A stretch of 64,000 bases of DNA from Streblospio benedicti. Lineage: Eukaryota > Annelida > Polychaeta > Spionida > Spionidae. Position numbers and translations under genes: made by a program. Positions 10,239-20,900 of the stretch are shown one piece after another; position 1 is the stretch's first letter, and each line of letters opens with the position of its first letter. Where the stretch lies: assembly GCA_019095985.1 (NCBI GenBank), contig CM032666.1, positions 7,699 to 71,698 of the forward strand. Reading direction: 5' to 3'. The notes beneath the pieces are model-generated. The model made no database searches and was not told the DNA's origin. It saw only the letters and a program-made list of their open reading frames with translations.

Positions 10239-11432
10239 ATGTTGGGTTTACTGCAAAACAGAAGGTCTAAAGGTGAATCTAATGAGCAACATTTAAATCC
10301 ACCTAAAATATCAGTCAGCAAAGCAGACGATACGCTGCCGTATACTGGATCAGAAATACTCAACAGTCAAAATCATGGAATAGGTAAAAATCAACAAACT
10401 GTAGATGATAAGAATAACTTTTCACTTTCCACTCACCAAAGAAGTGATGTTTTGTGTAAAAGAGATGATGAAACATACAGAAATGAAAATTGTAGTGAAG
10501 AATTAATCAATATATCATCCATTGAAATGCAGTTGGACAATGAGTTTGAACAATGTAGAACAACGGATAGTAAGCAAATGACAGGGGAAAATAAAATGTT
10601 TGTGTTAGACGAAATGAAAGAACAGCAAATAACTAGTTACGATATTGAAAACAGGAGTAACAATGTAACTGACAACAAACAGTACAAAAATTCAAATACT
10701 AGCCATATGTATGAAATGAAAATAGATCAAATTGAACATTTTGAGGAACGAAGAACATGTGATAGTGAGAGTAGTGATCAAAATGACGATGATGACTGTA
10801 ACTCTGTGGTTTACTGTGAGGAAAGTGAGAGTGATGAGGGCGGGTGGGTCACGGATGAGGAAGGTCAGCCTCGTATCATCACACACCGCCAGCGACACCA
10901 TGCACAAGTTCACCCGGCACATCTGTATAGACAACATGCACCAATCGTCGAGTATGACATTGATGAAGATGATGAGCAGCTATGTTGGGAGGAAATAGCT
11001 GACTCTGACTCAGACTTGGAGTACATCGTTCTTAAAGAGCCATTAAGTTCAAATAAAAAGTTTTGTTTTCCAAACATTGTACCAAATGCAATTGATGACA
11101 TTGTTTGTTTCTGGGAGTTAGACTTTCAAGTCGGGTCGCGAATTATTCCAAGGATGTGCTGCTGGGAATCCAAAGGTTACGCACCTGCAGGAAGTGATAC
11201 TGTGAACTTTGAGAAATACACTGTGTTCAAATCTTTGTATAACAAATGGGAGGAATGCAATAAAAATCTAGAGCAGTGGTATCGTAAATACTATGGAAAG
11301 AGTCTGTTACAAATTGCGAACTGTAAAACGGCAAGTCAAAAACGCAAGTACAAAAGTGACACTGGAAAACGGCCTGGGTCAGAAACAGCTTCACCCAGAG
11401 AAAAAAAGAAATACTCTCTCTCAGAATCATAA
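10239..11432 (+). CDS. Uncharacterised acidic protein, large terminal exon
   Basis: The open frame codes for 397 residues. The ATG at 10239 follows a splice acceptor at 10230-10232 whose TAG is an in-frame stop, so translation starts here unless an upstream exon adds coding sequence. Residues 1-170 are polar and Asn/Gln/Glu-rich. Residues about 175-205 and 245-265 are strongly acidic (QNDDDDCNS, EESESDEGGW, EYDIDEDDEQL). The segment after FCFPNIVPNAIDD is Trp/Cys/Tyr-rich (VCFWELDFQVGSR, RMCCWESKGYAP, WEECNKNLEQWYRKYYGKS) and looks like a small folded domain. The tail is basic with a likely nuclear signal (KRKYK, REKKKY). I do not recognise the family; a nuclear acidic protein is an inference from composition. 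It converges on lipin. Confidence 0.7.
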   Translation: MLGLLQNRRSKGESNEQHLNPPKISVSKADDTLPYTGSEILNSQNHGIGKNQQTVDDKNNFSLSTHQRSDVLCKRDDETYRNENCSEELINISSIEMQLDNEFEQCRTTDSKQMTGENKMFVLDEMKEQQITSYDIENRSNNVTDNKQYKNSNTSHMYEMKIDQIEHFEERRTCDSESSDQNDDDDCNSVVYCEESESDEGGWVTDEEGQPRIITHRQRHHAQVHPAHLYRQHAPIVEYDIDEDDEQLCWEEIADSDSDLEYIVLKEPLSSNKKFCFPNIVPNAIDDIVCFWELDFQVGSRIIPRMCCWESKGYAPAGSDTVNFEKYTVFKSLYNKWEECNKNLEQWYRKYYGKSLLQIANCKTASQKRKYKSDTGKRPGSETASPREKKKYSLSES

Positions 11433-11495
11433 TTCTGATCTTAATTGAATCGTGCAATATCAAGTTTATCCTCATATGTTAAGGTGAATTTTCAG

Positions 11496-11736
11496 GTACA
11501 CACTTCTTGATAGAATAATAGATCGCAGTGTGAATGAAATATGTAATACTTTACAAGCCAATTCAATGGAAGTCAATGACGCTGTGCTTTATTCGAACAA
11601 AATACTTCAGAATCAATTTGGCTTTGGAAATGGTCACATTCTGACACGTTTTACTTTTTTGAAAAAAGTATTTGACAGACATTCGTTCTGTGATTATTGT
11701 TCATCGTTTTACTCAGATTTCTTTACAATAAAGTAA
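11496..11736 (+). other. Possible alternative 3' exon with a second open frame
   Basis: A pyrimidine-rich acceptor (GAATTTTCAG) ends at 11495. From there an 79-codon frame runs without a stop to TAA at 11734-11736, with its last codons overlapping the AATAAA signal. It lies only 60 bases after the acidic-protein stop. In AT-rich DNA this length is uncommon by chance but not impossible. It could be an alternative terminal exon or just 3' UTR. No family match is evident. Confidence 0.3.
11727..11732 (+). terminator. Poly(A) signal of the acidic-protein gene
   Basis: AATAAA lies 295 bases after the stop at 11432. It faces the poly(A) signal of lipin on the opposite strand at 11755-11760, so the two transcripts should overlap by a few dozen bases at their tails. 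Confidence 0.6.
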
Positions 11737-11744
11737 AATTTGTC

Positions 11745-14700
11745 ATAAAATTATTTTATTCCTCCATAACATACAGACTCATTTGACTACAGCACTTGTG
11801 CTCAACACAAGCATTACAAGAAAGCATGAACGATACAGAACAAATCAACATAATGCAATCATATCTACAACTATCCGTCTTGAATATTTTTGCACATCAA
11901 AGATCACAAAAGGAACAATATAGCAAAACAATTATAAATATTTAAACAAAAAACTGGAATATACTCCTTTAGAAGTAATGTAGGAGGTCTCACCCAAATA
12001 TACATGTAAACATGCAAAATCATTTTCTCAGCTAAAATTTATATCTACATTTGAGTGAGCTTAACAAAAAAGTAGATTCATACCATGATACGTAGTGTAA
12101 ATAAATATATATTCTGTTGAGAAAAATGCTGGAATTTTGAATGGCAATATATTATTACTTTGTATACAATAAATTTGAAAATAAATAGTTAACGTCACAG
12201 AACTTTATAAATAGTGCATCTATTCAAAAATCTGTAGCGAGTCAAGGAATGCTGATAAAATCCATTACTATGTGTGGATATTTTCATAATATATAAATTC
12301 ATAAATATAAATACAAACAGTGGAACATTCATTACAGAAGGCCTGTTTAAAATATTATATTTATAAAAGAATTGCCTAAGAGGATGATTGAACTACTGCA
12401 CATACATCCGGCATATGCAACTGCAATACTTATCTTTTGCAACTAATTCTTCAAAAAGTGGCAGTCTATGGAATTTTTTTGATTGTGTCTTGATATGAAT
12501 AAAATGCATTTGATATGCAAACATCCTATACTAGTCAAGCTCATTTACAATTAGGTCTGTATTCAAATACCAGCATATACTATCCTGCTTTTAATCAACT
12601 CTAACAAAACTTTACATCCAGTTCTTTCCTGCATTGTCGCTCACAAAATCACAAATTGAATCACAATTCTGGATCACAAATTTCTTTGATCACAATTTTC
12701 GACCTCTGTTATCTCAGATGACCACAGTAATATTGAGACATTGAACGTACTAGCTTTTCTATCTCTAACCACTCTTACATAGCGCTGCGCTCTAATTTGG
12801 AAACAGCAATTGTAAACAGCAGAACTCATCGTTCGAGTGGTCAACACAATTTCATATACTGTTATGGTGCAATAGTGTTTGCCATCATCATTCAAAACCT
12901 GATCATTATTACATACTATTCAAATTTACACTCCCATAAAATAAAACCCACATGGAAATGCATTAACCACTCTTAGTCTATAAATAACAAAAAGATGTGA
13001 CGACATTCTTACATGTACATTAGAACATGGCACGCCACTTTCATTTCACATTATGCTGACTTGTGCATAAAACTTAACTAATTGCATGGTAATACTTATT
13101 GTACGGGTAAACATAAAAAAATACATTAGATATTGCACAAACTTTGGTTCAAGTTACATCTTGATATGCATGCATTGTCTACAGGTGCGTGTTTTGATGT
13201 TTTGCACATAAGTAATATAAACATAAAATACACCATAATCATAACAAACATGAATACTGGTGAGAAGGACTTTGCATGTCATGACTTAACCTCCATTATA
13301 CCATGTCACTAACTTTACAATTAAAATATAACTGTGGTAAACATTTAAACATAAGCAGTTACAGCTAAATAATAGGCGGTGGTGTAGTATGGGTGCCTAA
13401 TAACTGCCTATACATCAACTTGAACAACTGGACATTGAGCAATACAAAATACGCAGCCAACACCTTGAAGTAACAACCAAGAAAGGTGCATAAATGTACA
13501 AAAACATTACAAAAAATAGTTTCCAATTTCTAATTAACTAAATACAACCTCTCGACAACCTCGACTTTGCCACATTAATGTTTCTTGTCAAATATTTCAG
13601 TTCATATAATATACTCACACAATTATGTTCCACATTACACCACTACTGATTTGATGTTTCTTTCTTTTTAGATAACAATTTCGGGATAAAAGAAAAAGTA
13701 GCAAAATAAAACTCAACTGGCAAACACACACATAAGAGATATTTATGATTTTTAAGAATGGAAATCATACGCAATGCAATTTTAATTTACAATATTCAAA
13801 GGACTGGGGATCAGATATAAATACCATGAATACATGTACACATATTTTCTAGCTCCTATCACACAAACAGCAATAATAAATTCAGTTCTCATACAGGCTT
13901 ACTTTTGTTACTTACAATCAAATATATTATATCCGGACAATAACAATTTACAGGACTAGATTAACTAAATAATGGCACACAAATATCTGGCAATAAGTTT
14001 TGGAAGCATTTTTTTCTACTACTGATGTTCTTGCATCATTTTTCCTTCATTTTATTTTACAATATCATACTATCATTTCTTAAGTCTTACCAGAAAAATT
14101 TTTAAAATATTTTTCTTTGAATGTGGCATCCTCTATATAACAGAAATGAGGAAATCCCTAAACATTCACACAAAAGCAAATGCGTTGAAATTTTTCTACG
14201 ATGAAAAATAAGTATCGATTCATCTTGTAGCCATGCACATGTTTCTTGTTTACTTAAAATGTCCCATGGGCTTTTGAGTGAATGTTAAAGAGTAAAGTTG
14301 CTGATAAGAACATTGGGGATTTACAATATAGTTCTATCTACATTACATTTGGCTATTATCGCCATCAGCAGCACATTTTAGCATGACCTTCTATTTTGTC
14401 AAGCTTTACTTAACAGTGTAAATGTACGTCAATTAAATATTCAATTCTTCAAAAACACATTATAAATGGCACAAGACAAACCTTTCAACTGCATGTGAAA
14501 CATTTTCTAAATTTCATCTTTCATCTAATTTTCTACCTACATTCATGTTTGAAAACACTTACCAGTACATGTACATGATGCTTACATTTATAAACTAAAA
14601 TGTCTTACAGGCATAGCATAGTGGAGCCCAGTTTTAATTTGTTTGTAAAAACATACGTCCTCTTATTCATCACTGTAACGTTCCTTTACTTTCTGTCCCA

Positions 14701-14914
14701 TGTGACGTTAACCATAAACTCCACCCTTTCGCAAAAAAAACAACTTACTTCATTCTCCAGGCCATGTTGTCATACATGAAGTCTCCAGGCACAAAGGTGC
14801 AAACCGTTCACCATACTCCAGCCTGAGACCCTAAATGCAGCTCAATGCATATGAAACACCTCAGGTAGCGGTCTAGGCTTCCTCCATGTTGTCATCCCCA
14901 TAGATGACGTCCTC
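11745..14914 (-). other. Probable long 3' UTR of lipin
   Basis: This 3.1-kb AT-rich stretch has no exon-like frame on either strand and no transposon ends. It runs from the lipin stop to a convergent pair of poly(A) signals. Metazoan lipin genes often have multi-kilobase 3' UTRs. Transcript data would be needed to tell a long UTR from an intergenic gap. Confidence 0.4.
11755..11760 (-). terminator. Candidate distal poly(A) signal of lipin
   Basis: TTTATT on the + strand is AATAAA on the - strand. It is the last such signal before the + strand gene, and no other gene lies between it and the lipin stop about 3.1 kb away. Proximal signals may also be used. Confidence 0.45.
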
Positions 14915-14917
14915 CTA
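14873..14917 (-). other. In-frame TAG plus 13-codon extension after lipin
   Basis: The lipin frame stops at TAG (14915-14917) after LQAK. It continues in the same frame as EDVIYGDDNMEEA before a second TAG at 14873-14875. The extension is acidic and lacks the AT bias of the UTR beyond it. TAG is one base from CAG (Gln). The extension could be a C-terminus lost by a recent substitution, a polymorphism, a base error, or read-through. Confidence 0.55.
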
Positions 14918-17900
14918 CTTGGCCTGCAGCACGAGTGCGTCGTCCTCCAGGTTGAGGTCGGGCAGCGGGTCGCGCCAATAGGTGAAAGTGGAGAACTCGT
15001 CAGGTGCCGTGAAGTTGCCGGCGTGGATTTTGCCCTGGTCGGCGTTCTTCTCCACGAGGGGAGGGAAGAAGTGATCAGCCACATCACTCAGACGCGAATA
15101 CCTGAGTGTAAGATAAGCATGTGCCTATATGGTTAAATGAAAATAAATAGAGGTTTTGGAGACACAAGAGTAGATCACACGTTACGTCATGTGCATATGG
15201 CTTTCAAGCAAATTATATTAGATAAGGCATAACTGTTGTAAATTTGTGAGAAAAACATCTCTAATTCTAATGCTCCTACATAGTACTCTAGAATAACATT
15301 TATCTTGGTTAAAATAACAGTGCACCGTATCTTTAAAATTAGAGTATCAATCAGTAACTAACGATGATTGGAAGTTGGAGATCATCTCCGACTTGAGTTC
15401 CCCTCTTGGGTTGACAGTGAAGATACGTGCAATGGGAATTCCCACTGCTCGATAAGCCCATACGTCCTACATATAGAGAAAAAACAGTATAACAATATTC
15501 AATATTATTTATCTTGCAATTTTTTGTCACTTTATTTCTCTTAAGAAAACTTTATTTCTTAATTGACATTTTAAATCATTGTGTTATACAAGTGTGCCCT
15601 ACAAGGGGGAAGTGATGTAAAATTGGATAAGACAAATCGAATCTATTTTTAAAAGTTTTATAACTATTATGGTTGTCAGAGACGGAGATCTCACGTCAAT
15701 GACTCACGTTGATCTTGTTGCCGAAGCCTGCGTACAACGGGTTCCGTGTGGGCGGGAACAGTGCTGTGATGTCCCGCAGGCAGCTGATCTTGAACTCTTC
15801 CGGTTTTCTCTCGATCACCTCCCTGCAAATAACAACTGGATTTTTGCACTGCAAGAAATGAGTAATGATTTCACCTACTGCTACAGATTTGTTTTTATCA
15901 ACATACATATATTCCATAATATTACGCTACACAGTGAAATATATGTGGTTTCTTATCAACAGATAGAGATTCTGTTTCGGTGACTTTACTATGCATGTTT
16001 TGAACAATTAGAGCAGAATTTTATGTTAGCCACTCAAGACATCCATTACCAACCCAACGTACAGTACAAGTTGCGAATTAGTGTACCTCATTTGCAGTTT
16101 TGAGATTTTTTCGCCATTGACATATCTGATTTGCACTCTACTTTGCATGTTTGCGGGTGATTGCATATCATTCACGTGATTGCAGATCTTACGCAAATTG
16201 ATAATTCACAAAGATTCGCGAAGCAACATTGCACCAGTTCATGATCCTTAGCAAGAATTTGCTTAGTTCTTGGAAAATATTGAATTTGCTAATGACCGCA
16301 AGCAACTGCAATTGCAAAGAAGAAATTGCGGTTTAGTGGTGTGAAACTGCAAATTTTCGCAGTTCAATTCGCAGTTTAGCTCCCTACAACTCACTTGTGG
16401 AAGGCTGATATGAGTGATGCGGGAGACAGCAGCAGCGGTCCGTCAGGCAGAGATAGTTCACCCTGGCGGATGGAGCGGATGTAGTCACGCGTGATCTTGC
16501 TCTGACCAATGGCGCGTGCTGACAAATAGATGAAGCGATAACCGTTGTTGGCCACAAGGTTGTACAAGTTGGCAATGCCCACCTGCGACCAGTCCTTGCC
16601 AATCATGGGCAGCACCTGGCCCAGCACATCGGACCTGAAAAATGCCATCATCACGTACAGTTTCCAGACAAGCAATTGGTGTGGGACATATTAATATTTA
16701 TTTGCCTTTCTATTGTTTACTTGAGTGAAATTCTATTTTAAAAAGTTTAAGACACATGATTAAAAATACCCAGGCTTTCACAGGTCTATCCGTCAATTTC
16801 ATATACTAAAATACAATATTCACCAATTTACATAGAACAAAACATTCAACTTATATCTTAATACAAAATATAAATGAGCTATGATAAAATCTATAATTCT
16901 GAATATTCCATCCAACATGTCAAAACACCATCACTTATCATAACTCAAACTTTGATACGTTTAACATGTTTGATGTATTATCTAAAAAAAAATCCGACAA
17001 GATAAATGTAACAAAATTTACCTACTCAAAATCCTATTCTAATTGAATGTCCTGATTATTATAAACATGAGCTACCAAGACAATGTTTAAGGAAAAACTT
17101 TCCAAAAGCATGAAACGCTTAAGACAACTGGCGCATACTTAGTGATTGTGCCATCGATGTCCGAGACAATGATCTTGTCGTCCCAGTTCCACAGGTAGAT
17201 GTAGGCCGAGCAGCGGCTCGTGCCCTGGTACTGGGTGGTGACTGAAAACGACACCTCATTCACGCCATCTTGCAGGTTCAGCTTCTCCTAAAGCAAGCAA
17301 ATGACAGGTGAGTGGCCGCATGACCAACAAGAGGGAAACATTTCATACTTAACAACTTTTTAAGCCTTAAAAGATTTTTTCAAAAGTAAAATACTAGTTT
17401 TAATGCTATGATGGGTTTTTCACAATTCTTTTCCCTGATTTGTCCCTAAGAAGTTTGATTCAATATTTCTTCTACATACACAACACTTGAGCGAAGCTGG
17501 TGTACTGTGAAAACTCACTATTTCATGTGATGAGAGCTTGAGGGACTTTTTAAACTTGTCCTTCCTCATGGTGGAGTCGATCACAGGCAGCGAGTGCTCA
17601 GATGTGTCCGATTCATCACCAGAGCTCAACTCTTCATTATTCAGAGTAACTGGAGTTGAAGACAACTTCCTGCAGGGCATGAATAAAAATCTTAATAAAT
17701 TTCTTATTTCCCATCGCATTTTAATTTTTTAATGGTTCTAATTTACCAAGGTCATGAGCATTGGTCAACATTTGGTAATTAATTGTAATTTTCGGTTACA
17801 ATTGTTACTTACAAACATTGAAACTTGTTCTAACACGACAGTAAAGAAAACTATTTTGCACATTCATAAAAGAAATAAAACATATAACACAAATTATCAC

Positions 17901-20900
17901 TTTCCGAGTTGAGACAACCAATGACTACAAATCAATTAGCAGTAGATTTGTCAAGGAAATTTTCCAAACAAATTTGTTCAAATCGTGCAAGTAACATGGC
18001 AGAACATTATTTTATATCTGAAGCTGCCACATGAGTTATTTACACACAAGAATTGCCTTTCATGAATATGAGTACAAGTCACCTCTCTCTCTTCTTGCGA
18101 GGTTCCTTACGGGGTTCCTTCTTTTTCTGTGGGGAGTTGGGGACAGAGGATGAGGCACTAGATGGGAGTGACAACAGCTCTCCTACAACATAGAGCAGAC
18201 TAAATGTTTTACCATCAATATTTCTAAAAAGCCATCAATAGTCAAGTTTTTTCAGGAGTCTGACTCCTTTGATTGGTTTCAACACAGCAACATGACAATA
18301 AGGCTTTTAGTACTGATAACTCTTACCTGACTTAACTGCATCTGTGTTTGTAGCAACGGCGGCCATGTTGATATCAACCTCCGTCTCCCGGCCCCACCAG
18401 AGCCAGCCTCGCCGCCGCTGTTTCTTGGGAATGTGCTGTTTGATGAGGGAGTTGATCGCAGACTGCAAAACAAAGCACATGTTGATTGACATTAGTTTCA
18501 TAAAGTTTGATGAATATTTTATAAACAATAATTCAATATTTTCTTATCAAGTCTAATCAAGATCAAGGAAATAAAAATGTGCTAAAACTGCTTTTCGTAC
18601 AAGCATTATCTATCAAAAATCATTTACCAGATGGAATCATCTTACCTCAGTCAGTGGTCTGTGGAAAACAGCTGTAGCCATGATAATTGGACCAGCCACC
18701 TGCCAGTTGTAGTACCTGTAAAAAAAGATATTCCATGACTGCGTCACCATCGACATAATTAAGCATTTTGCAATAGTTTTTTATGGTTAAAATTAGTTCA
18801 TAACGATATTTTTTCAACAACTACATTGATGTCATTATGTACTTACTTGTCAGCAATTCTGATGACCAGATTGGGATCATTCATGAGGTTAGGGTTTTCA
18901 CAGAACTGTTCATATGTGACAAGGTACTGTGTGAACTTATCGCGGGGAATACCAGAGTCAGAGCCCTCCAAACCCCCACACAGAGACATGTCGATCTCCA
19001 TGCTGAAAGAACATCCAATTTATTAATTTCACTTTATAAAATACTGATATTGTGTGAATTACAATAGGTCTAGCATGAGATATGCCAGGTGCAATCAATA
19101 GTCTTTCAACTAATAACTATATCAGTAATAATATACAATGTAACTGGTTGGTATTTTAACTCCCAACTCCCAAGACAGTAAGTCACATTGAGTATCAAAA
19201 TATCAATGAAAGATTCCGCATAAGCGGTAATAAATAAAATAGTGCCCCGAGATCTTACAATACAATCAAGCTTGCCGTGAGGCCACACCTGAGCAGATTT
19301 TGAGTCAGTGGAGTGAACGTGTCGTGCTGATGGTGGCTGCTGCCAGGCTGTGGTGACTGGGGGAGAGAGGCGCCCCGGCCAGACTCCGCGTCATCCTCAT
19401 CTTTCAGACTAGACGGCACCGCTACGCTGCAAACACAAACATGGCCTTTAGAGAGAGCCCAGCAAGATTGCTAAAACCGCTGCTTTTGTTTTTACATGAT
19501 TACATTGTCTGCTAGTGCAAGATTAAAAACTGTTTAATGAGACATTTATTGAACGTCTAATTTTAGCTTACTTTCATTAAGCTAAAGATATATATATATA
19601 ATGCATTCATTTTGTAAAACAATACAACATATAAATACAAAATCTATTGCCATAACTATAGCATAACATTTCATGTATCTTTATAATAAAGTTCCCAGGA
19701 ATTTTTCATTTCTTCAATCAAAGATCTCACAACAAAATGCTTCTGTACTATGATTTTGACTTATTAACGTACTTCTAGACTTCTAAATTAAAGCCATGCA
19801 ATGTAACTAAATCAGTAAAGATATATAAAACTATTTACATTGTGACATGACTCAAGGTCTAAAATATCAAAATTTATTATTTTCTGGTTTTTCTTGAAGA
19901 AGTAAGCCAGTAGTCTGAAAAGTCAACGAAGCATAAAAGAAAGCCTTTCAAATATGTGCAATGTACACATTCACTAAATGATATTTTTATCCCAATTAAA
20001 TACAAAAAGCTCTGTCATAGTTCTACAGATTAATTTCTATTTCGCATTTTTGCAAGCGGCTATCAAAAATCCTAAATAATCAAAATGTTTTACTATATAT
20101 TGTCACAGCTTCTATCACAGATTTTGAATATAGGTTTATGATGAATATTTTTTTCTTTATTCTAAATGTGCAGCATCTGTCAATGACAAGTCTATGCAAT
20201 TTTGCATTTTTTAAAAGAATATAAAACAGACATTCCTTGAACATTTGAGCTGAGATGGAATGAAATCTATGTACATTTAGGAAAATATAGATTTCATTAC
20301 ATTTTCTATCATGAGAAAATAGCTGAAATGACCAAAAACGGCTGCATAATTGAACACTGAACCTTTTGATTGCAGCCGGATGGGCTTCACCATCCCTCTT
20401 TTGTGAGCTCAGCAGTCTACTAAAGAAGGGGTAAAACAGGTTGGAGGTGATGTCAGTGTGATTGTAGGTCAAGACAATGGCATTTGGTGGTGACAATATT
20501 ATTTTTTTCAATGCAAACTGCATAAAGAATTTAGATTCAATTACATTTGGGCCATATACATAGTCATTTAACATGAGGATACAAAAAACAAGACAAAATC
20601 TCAGCAAGTGGACAGAGATGTTGTTTTTATATATACACATATACAGAGCTCTGCAGTGCTGAATGAAATTTAACTCTAACAATACTTGAAATTATCATAT
20701 CTATCAATCAATCAATATAATCCTATGTGGCCTGATGTGGGTTTATCATGATATAATACAGATATTTTAACCTAAAAAAACAAAACAAAAATAACAACAC
20801 TTCTATTAGAATAAACAAGAATTTAAAGATAACAACAGGAACCTGTAAACTCACAATTTGGCAAGGCTTCTATTGGAAGTTTTAATTAAAATTCAATTAC

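Noticed and set aside
15669-15983. + strand open frame of 104 codons
   Set aside because: It is the antisense shadow of lipin exon 15822-15708 and its intron.
20080-20682. A 200-codon open frame on the - strand in a lipin intron
   Set aside because: It lies between two lipin exons whose phases join directly. It has no lipin-like motif, is low-complexity in places and has no supporting splice context.
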